Below, piece by piece: positions 38,801-49,175 of a stretch of 64,000 nucleotides of DNA (positions are counted from its first letter, which is position 1; each line of letters starts with the position of its first letter). The stretch is from Acanthochlamys bracteata (lineage: Eukaryota; Streptophyta; Magnoliopsida; Pandanales; Velloziaceae): NCBI GenBank assembly GCA_019914995.1, contig CM034138.1, positions 6,206,535 to 6,270,534 on the forward strand. Reading direction: 5' to 3'. Below the pieces are notes generated by a model. It saw nothing but the letters and a program-made list of their open reading frames with translations, had not been told where the DNA came from and searched no databases. Both the position numbers and the translations under genes were made by a program.

Positions 38801-39920
38801 AGTTTCGGACTCTTGTGTTTACATCAAGCAGTTTGAGGGAGGTGAGTATGTCATCTTGCTGCTGTATGTGGATGATATGCTTGTGGCGAGCCAAAGCATG
38901 GAACGCATCCAACAATTGAAGGCTCAATTGGCCAGTGAATTTGATACAAAGGACTTGGGTCCGGCAAGCAAGATTCTTGGAATGCAAATATGGCGAAACA
39001 GAGATAATAGAGAAATCTGACTGTCCCTGGCTGGCTACCTTAGGAAGGTATTGCAGCGGTTTGGCATGCAAACAAGTAAGTCGGTGTCTACCCCTTTCTC
39101 TATTAGTCTCAGGTTATCTTCTTTGGTATGTCCTAGCCAAAACAAGAAGAAGATGGAGATGTTTCGGGTACCATATGCATTTGCAGTGGGAAGCCTTATG
39201 TATGCCATAAAATGCACTAGGCCAGACATTGCTCAAGCAGTGGGGGTGGTGAGTAGATAAATGACAAATCCAGGCAATGAGCACTGGATGGCTGTCAAGA
39301 GAGTACTTCGATATATTAACGGTACTCTAGATGCTGCATTGTGTTACAAAGGGTCTGAATGTCTTGTCAAAGGTTTTGTGGACTCGGATTATGCTAGTGA
39401 TCTTGATAGAAGAAAATCCACTTCTGGTTATGTGTTGACCCTTGCAGGTGGTGCTGTCAGTTGGTATTCAAAATTGCAATCTGTTGTAGCTATTTCCATA
39501 ACAGAAGCAGAGTATATGTCAGCAATACAAGCATGCAAGGAAGGCATATGGATGAAGAGATTGCTGGAGGAACTAGGGTACAAACAAGAGTGGTTGCCTC
39601 TATTTTGTGATAGCCAAAGTGCTATACATCTTGCAAGAAATCCAGAACGTCATTCCAAAACAAAACACATTGAAGTGCAATATCACTTTGTTCGTGATAT
39701 GGTTTCCAGTGGGAGTATTAACTTACTCAAGATTCCTACCAAGGAGAATCTCGCAGATGCCTTAACGAAGGCAGTTTCTTTTGACAAGTTTGAATTATGC
39801 AGAACTTTGTATGGAATCACAATGGACAACTGCAGAGATAGCAGTGGTAGTGGTCACAGGTATCCTAAGAAAGCATCTCAAGAAAACAATGGAGTTGGGG
39901 GAAAATTGACTAAGGCATGA
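35881..39920 (+). pseudogene. Broken copia gag-pol
   Basis: Gag opens at 35881, runs to a stop at 36097-36099, and then the frame changes. From about 36105 to the terminal stop at 39918-39920 everything lies in one frame, broken by eight internal stops: 36117, 36666, 37935, 38109, 38319, 38736, 39018, 39258. The Gag zinc knuckle (about 36565-36605) has lost its first Cys. The protease shows WILDLGASWHM, so the active-site D-T/S-G is D-L-G. Integrase keeps the H-H-C-C finger region and all three acidic residues (HSDVW, SDNGGEY, NGVTERF). Reverse transcriptase retains LLLYVDDML; RNase H retains DSDYASD, TEAEY and CDSQSA. Several stops fall where Trp or Gln is expected, as C-to-T/G-to-A changes would produce. 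Confidence 0.93.
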
Positions 39921-40053
39921 TGAACTTCGGAAGTCAGCTAGTAAGTACACTAGCCCTTGCTCCGCTCTGCCTTTATCTATTTTCAGTACCTCCGATGCGG
40001 GTACTTTTGTACCAACTTCTTACTTTCTTGAAAAGACATGACAAAGTGTTTTT

Positions 40054-40065
40054 AAGTGGGAGATT
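40054..40065 (+). other. Polypurine tract
   Basis: AAGTGGGAGATT directly before the 3' LTR, the usual plus-strand primer position. Confidence 0.75.
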
Positions 40066-40665
40066 TGTTGGATATAAAGACACTTTGATGAGTTTCTAAT
40101 CAAGCAGCCCACAAGTAGCTGTTGGTAGTCCCCCATTTAGTCCAACATAGCTCTTATGGTAGTTATGTCCAGATTCATTCATGAAGAAATTATGTCCAAA
40201 TTCATAAAGAAGTTATGTCCAGATTCATGATGAAGTTATGTCCAGATTCATCTAACTACCATAACGAAGTTATGCCAACGAATTAATTCTAAAAAATTAC
40301 TTTGAAGAGTTAGTTATTTAGTGGACTAGCTATTAAAGAATTTTCTTACAACCTATATATATGTCCCAAATATGTGGAATTTGGGAGAAGTATAAGAAGC
40401 ATAGAAAGAAGCATGCAAAGATAGAATGCAAACAAGAAAGCAAAGTTGTAAGTATACATTGTAATCTCATCTTATAGTGATATTTTTTTTGTGTGACCAC
40501 ACCACCGTGGAGTTTTTCTCATTTTTTCCTACGTATATCTTGGTGTTGTGTGATTGCTTTATTCATCTTTAACAATCTCAACTTGGATTGCAAGATTCTA
40601 GTGTGTGCTATATATATTCCGCTGTGCTAATTTTTCCGTTCGTACACGCTACCGTATTCACAACA
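40066..40665 (+). repeat. 3' LTR of the copia element
   Basis: 600 bp, TGTTGGATAT to GTATTCACAACA. It is collinear with the 5' LTR, with scattered single-base differences (for example CATTTTGATGAGCTT versus CACTTTGATGAGTTT), so the insertion is not brand new. Confidence 0.93.
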
Positions 40666-40670
40666 AGTTA

Positions 40671-42228
40671 ACCCTGCTTGTCAATAAGTCGACCACTGGG
40701 TCACAAACAGTGCTGGACAATTCCAACTTTGTCAGCTGCAACATGCAAAAATTGAAGTTGAACTTCTGTAAACATTCACTTAGATAGAACATGCACTGAA
40801 ACCATGCAAATTCATAGCTAAAACTAATGCAAACATTCACTTAGGTAGAACCAGTAGCATGCACTAGAAGTTCAATCTAGCTAATGCGAGGATGATAACA
40901 TAAATACCAAAATTTACTTAGATCATAAACATACGCGCAAGGATGATAACACTTACATCTTGATCAATCAGAGGAAAGGCTTCAACAAGGCTCCACAAAA
41001 TAAACATCATCTTTCACATAACAAGTTCGTAATTGCTAGAGATTGTATGAGCATCAGCTTCCTAAATCTTGATCTTGTACAATGAAGCAAAAGTTGATCC
41101 TACTAATCTAGGGTGACTTTAATCGACACAAAATACCTAGGCTTCTTACACATTTGCCAAAGTCCAAGTAGTTTTAAAAATTAGCCTCTTATATTTTCTT
41201 TGAACTGAAAAAGTGAGTAGTGACATACTCTGTATGATTCATCCAGGTTGCTATTAGTAGCCCCTTTGGTTAAGAGCATTCACAACAATTCCACCTTCAA
41301 GATCAAGATATAAAGCTGGAAGAATCTAAAAAAGAGTAATCTAACAATTATAAAAATATACAGTTAAGTTTTGCCAGCATGTTTTCATCCTTTGCCATCA
41401 TAGGACGGAACAAACTCTTATGTAGCAAGGTTAAGCTTTAAAATCAAGCTAGCTACTTTTAAATTCAAAAGAACTATAAATTAGAGAATAAACAACCAAA
41501 ATCCACTAACATGAAACTATAGTGAGCAAAATGATTTCATTTTCCTTCTTAAAAAGTTCACTAAAAGTATTCATAAGAATCACAAAAAATTTTCATGACA
41601 CAATTAATCGAGGAGATAGGTCTAAACTTATTTGATTAACAAATAATCGGTTCTTATGGTTTATAGATCTAACAATTGAACTGATCCGAAATCTAGAAAC
41701 AAAGAAAGCGAAATATGAGAGAGAACCGAATTGTAAGTATAAGAAGGAAAGAAGCAACCAGTCACGGGAAAGAAAGAAAAAGAACGAGCTAGATTCGAAT
41801 ACTAAATAATAGAAATTGAAGAAAAGGTAAAGACAGAGCGCATTTATGTGAAGAAAGATAACAATAAAGAAAAAACTAAAATGAGATAGCAGAAAAAAGA
41901 TTTTATACATATCTTTCGCGAATCAAAATAGATAACTACTTACTCTTAATAAAGAATAACCAAATTTAAGTATTTACTTGGAGCCTTATAATTTTGTAAA
42001 TAGACTCAAGAGCTATTTGGCATTATTTATGTCTATTTTTATATTTTTAATTTGTTGTTTTTCAAAAAAAATATCTCATGATACCTAAATTTTTTTAAAC
42101 ATGTAAGAAATTATATAAATTATACATTTGAACTAGTATATATATATATAACTTATGTTTTTAAATTATAAAAAAAAATTCGTTTTTATCGAAAGTATCT
42201 TATATAAAGAAATTTCAAACGAGTCGAG
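40671..42228. other. No gene seen
   Basis: AT-rich intergenic DNA. Open frames such as 41593-41910 (-) are hydrophobic translations of A/T runs with no motif. A short near-repeat AACATTCACTTAG...TAGAAC occurs at 40773 and 40832. Confidence 0.5.
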
Positions 42229-42464
42229 CCTATTTGGGATTGTATTTTTCCAACGGTACTATTCAATTTATTATTTCACCTTTTTTAATACATACTTTAT
42301 AAGTATTTAAAAATTTTATTTTAGAAAGTGTACAAAAATTTTATGTAATAAAATTTTTAATTGTATATTTTTATTTTTTTAAGTAAAAAGAAAACTTATT
42401 TTCAAAAAAATATAAATATTCTATATTTAAAAAATTTATTTTATAAGGACTCCCAAACGTTCTT
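42229..42464. mobile_element. AT-rich MITE (family A)
   Basis: Begins TATTTGGGATTGTATTTTTCC and ends GACTCCCAAACGTTC, with the usual A/T interior. It lies about 480 bp upstream of the oleosin TATA box. Confidence 0.5.
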
Positions 42465-42741
42465 TAATAAAAATTCACTTAAAAAATAAATAGCAATCTA
42501 AAAGCAAAAATAATAAAAATAAATTTATTTTTTTATAATAAAAATTGAATTCCTTTCTAACAAATTTAAATATTTTTTTTTTAAATTCTTTATCCTCGTG
42601 ATGAAAACAAAGTCAGATCTTTTGGCGCCGTTTAATCAACAAGACCGATAAAAATGGTCATTTACAATTTTTACAAAGCTCTCCAGAAACTACGGTCCAG
42701 AAACACTATTCCCCATTCTTCCGAGCATCTCGATTATTTTT

Positions 42742-42794
42742 ACACGTGTTCAACTGCAAACCTTTCATAAATAAATACCTCTTCTCACACGTGT
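42742..42794 (+). promoter_or_regulatory. Oleosin core promoter: TATA box between two ACACGTGT elements
   Basis: ACACGTGT occurs at 42742-42749 and again at 42787-42794. These are G-box/ABRE-type ACGT cores. Between them CATAAATAAATA (42767-42778) is a good TATA box, giving a leader of roughly 150 bases to the ATG at 42949. ABREs of this kind drive abscisic-acid and seed-maturation expression of oleosins; the expression pattern here is inference. Confidence 0.6.
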
Positions 42795-42948
42795 TCCACA
42801 CAAACTCCATCTAAGCAGACTACAATTTGTTCATCTACCTCAATCACCGTTCCTACTTTCTTTTCTCCCATTCTCCTCTCATCTGCCTCTCGTTTTTCAA
42901 TCGCAGTACACATTCTCTCTCAACTGCTTCGGTTGTTGTGCGCCAGCA

Positions 42949-43413
42949 ATGGATGAAGATCGACAGGTTCAAGCCCGAGAACAGGCGAACGCGTTGCTCT
43001 GCCGCCTTCACGATTATGCGCCGACTTCGAGCCAAGTGATCGGATTCATAACTCTTCTGGTCTCTGGCGCGATCCTTCTCGCCCTCGCTGGATTCAGCAT
43101 CACTGCTGCTTTAATCACCTTGATCTTCGTCGGCCCGGTAGCAATTATCACCGCCCCAGTATGGATACCAGCAGCCTTCATTTTGTTCCTTACTTCGGCA
43201 GGAGTTTTATCTGCTTGCGGATTCGGTGTTGCTGTGATTGCATCTGCTGCTTGGCTCTATAGGTATTTCAGTGGACGGCACCCGATGGGTTCTGACCAGG
43301 TTGATTATGCCCGTAACAGGATTGCTGATACTGCCAGTCATATGAAGGATTACGCGAGGGAGTACGGCGGGTATCTACAGAGCAGGATCAAGGACGCAGC
43401 GCCCGGTGCTTGA
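42949..43413 (+). CDS. Oleosin, low-molecular-weight type
   Basis: Coats oil bodies and keeps them from fusing by inserting a long hydrophobic hairpin into the lipid monolayer. A single exon gives 154 residues, the normal size for a short oleosin. Residues 1-28 are polar. Residues 29-103 are almost wholly hydrophobic. The proline knot sits at the turn as P63, P70 and P74 ([13 protein letters not shown]), matching P-x5-S-P-x3-P except that Ala69 replaces the Ser. The C-terminal part (about 105-154) is amphipathic with a Tyr/Arg/Lys-rich helix. The ATG at 42949 is the first in its frame after the predicted transcription start, with context GCAATGGATG. No intron, as usual for this family. No break seen. 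I cannot place it in a named oleosin subgroup with certainty. Confidence 0.95.
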   Translation: MDEDRQVQAREQANALLCRLHDYAPTSSQVIGFITLLVSGAILLALAGFSITAALITLIFVGPVAIITAPVWIPAAFILFLTSAGVLSACGFGVAVIASAAWLYRYFSGRHPMGSDQVDYARNRIADTASHMKDYAREYGGYLQSRIKDAAPGA

Positions 43414-44708
43414 GGAGAGAGGGAGAGGTAGGTAGACTAGTTGATCGAATGAGGGCTCTCTGGTGTTTCCATATTAGATTTTGTGGTGATTTTAAGCGAA
43501 TCGGCATGAAGAAGTACAAATAAGTTTGTGCTAGGAATAGGAATTCATGGGCTTGCAACAATTAAGTTATTCACTAGTCAGTACTACAACCTTGACTGTT
43601 GGTTGCTTTGGATTCTTAGGATTTATGTACATTAATGTTATGTGCTCTATCAACGGGATTTTATTCTGCTTGGTTTTGATTTGTAACACTCTGTGAAGTT
43701 AGTATGGTTATGACAATAATGTTTCGCTTCATATGAATGGCAAGGATTTGCTATGCAGCAATGTCGAATAGGACCATTTTTGTTGTATAGTGAGAGAAAC
43801 TATGGCACCCCTGAAGTGTATTTGCTCGTATGCAGCCAACCAATGGGCTGGAATGCAGTAGATATTTATTCTCTCATAGTTGACAGAATAATTTAGAAGT
43901 CCATCTTCATAAGTAGTTGCAGCTTAAGAATGATGGAATGATCATGCTAAGCATATTCTTAATAAAAGGTTAGATAATGATTTGTATTTCTAGACGCAGC
44001 GTTGATTGGTTCTCGGTCAAGGGATGTGATCACTAGGCAATTCCACAAGCAGGAAAGCCGATACTGTTTTAAGTTATAGGTATTGCAAACTTTGTTTAAT
44101 AAGAATCATGGAACTTGCTGTAAAGATCTCTTGCATTTATTCTAAAATGAATCTCACATGTGATATTTTGAAAATAATGTCAGTTAGGTAATTCATAAAG
44201 TAATGTGTGAGATTCACTTTGAAACAAACAATGATAGCGACGATTACGGCTTCTTCAAATTTTTTGTTTTTTAATGTACCTACTATAATAAGATGTAGTG
44301 AAGCTTTAGGATCCTTTCTGCTGAGTGTGTTTCCAGTTGCTAAGCTGTTTCCTCTAGGAGGAGTGTCGAATGTCACAAGTAGTAGAAAGCCATTTCAGCT
44401 GGGAGAACTTTGATCAAGGCAAACTATCTGGATCCTACAGTGGAAGTTGGGATATTGGTATGTGTGTAGGGCTCTTGGTGCTACACTAAGTGCGTGTTTG
44501 GTTATCACGAAAGTGACTTTCTCCCACCAGAAAGTCACTTCTGTGACACCTCTGATTCCACCAAATTCTGTCGTCAATTTTTGCTCCTACTTGCTGGAAT
44601 CTCATTGGCTCCTGATCAGATACCTTGCCACGCCTCCATGATCTTATCAGTTTATGATTTTTTTTCCTCTTAGTTTGGTGGAATTACAACTTTCTCTTTT
44701 GGTGCTTA
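43414..44708. other. Oleosin 3' region and intergenic DNA
   Basis: The first ~280 bases read like a 3'-UTR. After that no gene or named repeat is visible apart from a perfect 12-bp hairpin at 44511-44540. Confidence 0.45.
44511..44540. repeat. Perfect 12-bp inverted repeat
   Basis: AAGTGACTTTCT (44511-44522), six-base spacer, AGAAAGTCACTT (44529-44540). It could be a protein-binding palindrome or the end of a small transposon whose other boundary I cannot find. Confidence 0.6.
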
Positions 44709-44948
44709 AGGGTACATTTGCTGTGCGTTCACCAAAAGCTTCTTCCAATTTTTTATTTCATGTCAATAAATTTTTATAATATTCTACAGAATTTTTAAAA
44801 TTTTAAAAATTCTAGAAAAATTTTACCTAATAAGATTTATTATTGTTTATTATTATTATTTTTTTGGTCAAAAAAAGTAGATCCTGTTTTTTGAAATAAG
44901 ATAAAAATATTTTCAATTTCAGAAAAGCACTTTCAAACACTCTCTGAG
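44709..44948. mobile_element. AT-rich MITE (family A)
   Basis: AGGGTACATTTGCTGTGCG at the left, CACTTTCAAACACTCTC at the right, and an A/T-rich middle with the shared TTTTTATAATATTCTACAGA-like words. Confidence 0.5.
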
Positions 44949-45029
44949 TTGGCTTTTTTGTATTGGATTGAGGGATCGGATGGATTTTGATGGGATTGTG
45001 TGCGATGGTTAGCAGAGTTTCTGCTTTAT

Positions 45030-45325
45030 ATGCTTCTGAGAAAGAGAGTTGAGGTAAATGAGGTAGAACAACTGTCCGGAGGCGATTGAAGAAGTTGAGA
45101 AGTAAGTACTCAATCTCTTCGTCTTCGTCGTCGGTGGTCAAGTCAGATAACAATGACATGATGGGAGCCCTATGGATGGTGTAACTAACGTTCTGCTGGC
45201 AACCCGCCGGAGATGATGAAGACTGTCATAGTAAGCAGCTGGCGGTTTATGTCCGGGAACCATGCGCAGGCTCTTTGCTTCCAACGTGCTCATCCTTGGT
45301 CTGAATGGCCTCGGTGATGTGATAG
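45030..45325 (+). pseudogene. UBA1: 5' fragment of ubiquitin-activating enzyme E1 (UBA1 type)
   Basis: E1 adenylates ubiquitin and loads it on E2. The relic starts MLLRKRVEVNEVEQLSGGD (45030), then a Lys/Ser-rich linker in a second frame. It continues with GDDEDCHSKQLAVYVRE, matching the E1 phrase DxDExLHSRQLAVYGRE. After a one-base shift it reads MRRLFASNVLILGLNGLGD (about 45259-45316), the start of the first adenylation domain. It ends at a preserved exon border, GATAG|GTAATG (45325/45326). At least two frameshifts and no downstream adenylation or catalytic-Cys domains make it non-functional. Retention of a splice donor argues for a DNA-level duplication, not a processed copy. Confidence 0.8.
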
Positions 45326-47088
45326 GTAATGCTACTTGTTCCTTGATTTGGCTGTGAACCATATTAGTCATGATGGATTGTGGTTTGCCTCATCTTGTTT
45401 AGGTTTCTGGGGGTTTGATTTTGGTCTTTATTCTGGCTTTAGTTTGAAGTGGCTGTTAGCTTAACTCACATTGAAGCATCATAATATTAGGATAGTAATT
45501 TTGCCTTGGTGATGGTGATTTGAAGATTAAAATGATAAGAGTGGTGACTTAGAGGGAGATTGGCATTTGTGCTCATGCTACTTGGCATTTAGAATGTCTA
45601 CAGCATATAATTGATTTGTTTATTTCATCTATAGACTACTACTTTCTTTTCCCCCACTTCTTGCCCTGAACGATTATACTGTTGGTTTGAAGGGTATCCA
45701 GTCCTCTGGGAGAGATTCTTTTCTGAAGAGTCGTGTGACAGACTGCAGTGGCATGCCTTCACTGGCAGTATGGTCTCTTTTTGCTCATGTTTATTCCTTT
45801 ATTGGAAAATCATACATGTTCTAATATTGACTGCAGGGTTTATTTCATCTATAGACTACTACTTTTTTCCCCCCACTTCTTGCCCTGAACGATTATACTG
45901 TTGATTTAAAGGGTATCCAGTCCTCTGGGAGTTTCTTTTCTGAAGAGTGGTGTTACAGACTGCAGTGGCAAGCCTTCACTGGCAGTATGATTTCTTTTGC
46001 TCATGTTTATTCCTTCATTGAAAAATCATACATGTTCTATTATTGACTGCAGGGTACCTGACTGTAATAATGCTCATTGTCCAATTGTGTGCAATCTTCT
46101 ATATCTGCCACAGACTCGAAACATTTAAGAGGGGGTAGCACTTTACTATGTTTTTATTATATCTTTGTCGGTCTCATTTATTTATTTGTTGTATTATTTT
46201 TTTTATCCTGTGGAAACAAAGGGTGTCCTGCGAAGAAAGACTACAGCTTAGCTAAGAGTGTGTCTTATTTGAAACTGGGTTTTACGTAAGTTTTTAAAAA
46301 TGAAGTTCTTAAAAATAAAATTCGATCAAAAATACAGTTCACTGAAAGTAGAAAGTGTAACTGAAAACATAAAAGTAAAATTTAGAGTTTAATTCTGATA
46401 GGAGTAAAATTTGTTGTGAGAATAAAAATAAATTTTAAAATTATAATTGAAACATATGAAATAATTAAATTTATATTTGAGTGCAATTTTTTACACACGT
46501 AAGTTATTTTTTATTAAAAAATTATTTTAATTTATTTTTTTATTATAAAAAATTATTTTTAATATATTTTTTAATATAAAAAATATATCACTTTTAACAA
46601 TATTATTTTAATAATTTATTTTTAAAAATTTATTTTTAAAGAATTCATTTTTAAAGTTAAAAGAACGCACTTTTTGAAAAAAAAGGGTAAAGTTTTTTTA
46701 ATCAAAACATGCAATAAATTTTAGGATTTCAAGTCCATGCATTGCTTCAGATTAAAAGGCATGTCCGTGGTACCTTTGCATGGATGCGATACTAGTGGAA
46801 CGTAACCAACGACAGCATCGGGTTCCTCAAGACTTCCCTCAACTTGCATGTGATACGCGAACGTTGTAGATGTAAAGTCATGGAAGACATGAACGCATAT
46901 CATGTTAAGAAGTTATCTGTCGTGGTTGATACACTTGCAATCATAATGTTCTCTAATGAATTGATATTTAAATGGATAATATACTTGTAACAAAAGTTAA
47001 GTTCCTGTTTCCTTTCTTCGTTAGAGTTTCAGATTTCCGGCAGATTTGGAGCATGTGATATCATCATATGATCTCTTGCTATAGCTTA
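45326..47088. other. Sequence downstream of the E1 relic, no gene
   Basis: The first part may be intron and flanking DNA copied with the E1 fragment. It holds a 220-bp tandem duplication (next entry) and, from about 46290 to 46690, an A/T-rich patch with TTTTTAAAAATGAAGTTC and ATTTTTAAAGTTAAAAG near its ends, possibly a small TIR element. No coding sequence is supported. Confidence 0.4.
45618..46053. repeat. Tandem duplication, ~220-bp unit, two copies
   Basis: Copy 1 is 45618-45837 and copy 2 is 45838-46053. Both run from GTTTATTTCATCTATAGAC to GACTGCAGGG with a handful of substitutions and small indels (for example GGGAGAGATTCTTTTCTG versus GGGAGTTTCTTTTCTG). Confidence 0.85.
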
Positions 47089-47292
47089 GGGAGTGTTTAG
47101 AAGTGTTTATAAAATAAAATTTTTTAGAATAAAAAATATTTTTATTTTTTAAAAAATAATAATAATATAAAATAAAAGTTTCACTAATTAAATTTTTTTA
47201 TAATTTTTATAAATTTTTATATATTAAAATATACATTTGAAAATATAAAAAAATTTAAAAAAATTATTTTTTAATAAGCAATGCCAAACGGA
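47089..47292. mobile_element. AT-rich MITE (family A)
   Basis: GGGAGTGTTTAGAAGTG at the left and GCAATGCCAAACGGATG at the right, enclosing about 170 bp of A/T. It lies just outside the left LTR remnant of the Ty3 element. Confidence 0.6.
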
Positions 47293-47449
47293 TGAGTAGT
47301 TCTGTAATTTCGCAATAATCTAAAACACTCTTCGCTACTGTCTACGCTGACACCAACCCTGATGGCTATGTTTATTAGTGTGTTTCATTGCTTTTGTTCG
47401 TCTTAATTGGATTCTGTTTTTGCTGGGCTTGCTCCTTATAGCATATTTG

Positions 47450-47840
47450 CTTAGTTCTCTACGTTGCTGCGATTTCCTGGTGAAGAGAGCACGAGAAGGA
47501 GAAATTTAGCTAGCGAAGACGAAGAAGAAAGTGTAGAAGAGGACCAGATGGAGGAAGAAAGGAAATTAATTTTAGAATGCATGACACAGGGCATACGCAG
47601 ATGCGGCGTTGTTTATACTCTTGCTAGCGGACAAGAGCCCGTAAACAACTTCACTATTTTCCTAATTCAAGAGTTCTGAGTAATATAACAACTTTCCTAA
47701 CGAGAGTCCTAGAATGACAGCACACTACTAAGAAGACTTATAACACTAGCTAATTAAGCTACTGGTGCCATGATCCTACAGTGGAGCCAAATGTTTGCAT
47801 TCAGTGACTAGCTCCCGTGTGCCTTTTTGAATTGCACCCA
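47450..47840 (-). repeat. 3' LTR remnant of the Ty3 element
   Basis: Collinear with 55120-56000: TATACTCTTGCTAGCGGACA / TATACTCTTAGTAGGATACA, then the AAGAGTT.TGAGTAATATAAC block, then TGGTGCCATGATCC. The open frame at 47464-47679 (+) falls inside this LTR and is not a gene. Confidence 0.6.
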
Positions 47841-48900
47841 TAGCATTCCCCTCCTAGGAATAACGGACAAGGCCTCAAGAGGTGTGTTCGGTACAGGAGG
47901 GAAGTAGACCACAGGATCCCCCAAAGGAGGTAGACGTTCTGAGATCTCCGGAAGGGTAGCGTGTCTATCCTTGAGTAGGGATACATAAAAGCTGGGTGTA
48001 TATGTGGGCCAAGAGGAAGGTCAAGTCGATAAATGGATGGTCCAATAAGCTCAATAATGTGAAGTAGTTTCTTGTTACGCCATTCTATAATTGAAGATTG
48101 CCAATATGGTTGCAGCTTTGAAAAGACATAGTCTTATAGTTGACACATTTATTTTTATGATGGTCATAGGCTTGTTGTCTCATATGTAGCAGCGTATGAT
48201 GTAAATGGACATACAAGTCACGCAAGGTCGCATTAGGTTCCCATAGTTGCACTCGTACTTCTTCCGGGCAGACGAGTCTTATTGTGATGTGATGGTGGAG
48301 GACTCCCTCACATAGCCTCAAATAGTGAGATATTCGCCGCAGAATGGCCATACGTGTTGTATGAGAACTCTGCCAAATAGAGCCAATACATCTCATGTTG
48401 CTGACTGTTCGCCCACGATGCAACGCAGATAAGTCTCGAACCCACAGATAACTTTAGTTGTCCATTGGTTTGCAGATGATATACGGGGCTTAAGCGGAGA
48501 GATGTCTCTTGTAGTGGTATAGTTCCTGCCAAAAAAATCTCAAAAATATAGGGCAGCAATCAGAGACTATGAAAGTCAGACAACCATGTTGACCGACTTC
48601 TTCCTTACCAATAGTTGTAGTTACTTGTAATGCAGACTACGAGTATCGCAGGAGGATAAGTGAGCATACTTAGTTAGATAACCCACTAAAACTAGAATAA
48701 CATCGCTCCCTTTAGATAACGGTAGCAGTTTATGAAATCCATAGAGACTCCAATCAACTTGTATTTGGGATAGGAAGCAGCTGAATTAGCCCAGCCGGCC
48801 AAAGACTTTAAATTTTTGCTGGGGCACACGTCAAGCATTACCCTATATATCATGGGACGTTCTTTGATAGCCCAAACTAGTAGAACTATTGGGATCCTCA
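47800..48900 (-). pseudogene. Ty3 integrase and C-terminal region, broken
   Basis: Minus-strand pieces: KGSDVILVLVGYLTKYAHL (about 48700-48640), the integrase core start; then QETSLRLSPVYHLQTNGQ and WLYLAEFSYNTYGHSA (48510-48330), matching the LRLSTAYHPQTDGQ...EFWYNTTYHSS stretch of plant chromovirus integrases. An LHHTLLHMRQQAYDHHKNK helix and a KLQPYWQSS-like phrase follow. Frames shift repeatedly. Confidence 0.75.
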
Positions 48901-49175
48901 GACGTTCTTAGATAGCACGGACCAGTTGAACCTTTAGGCGATCCTCTTGTAAGTTCAAAATTGTCCCCAATGTCCTCCCAAAAATTGAAGTATCAGCATT
49001 AGAGAGAAGTTGTTGGTGCAATGATTGCTTCGGTAGTACCCATGGCGTTCTTTGTGCAAAGGAGCCAATCGTTCACAAATTATGCATTGTTAGTGTTAGT
49101 TATGGCCTCTTGAATGAGAACACTAGTATGAGGATCATCCTGCTGCGCACATTGCAATTTGTACCAAAAGGTATA

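Larger units (their letters stand above)
35251..40665 (+). mobile_element. Full-length Ty1-copia retrotransposon (5415 bp)
   Basis: Two LTRs of 602 and 600 bp bracket a primer site, a gag-pol region and a polypurine tract. The exact 5-bp target duplication AGTTA lies at 35246-35250 and 40666-40670. Domain order is Gag, protease, integrase, reverse transcriptase, RNase H, the Ty1-copia order. The Gag start MANKFEIKKFNGSNYPLWRM and the compact size fit the Tork/Tnt1-like group. Structure is complete, but the coding region is broken, so the copy could move only with proteins from elsewhere. Confidence 0.95.

Noticed and set aside
47464..47679. Open frame of 71 codons with an acidic stretch
   Set aside because: It lies within the left LTR remnant of the Ty3 element, and the homologous position in the right LTR has no such frame.
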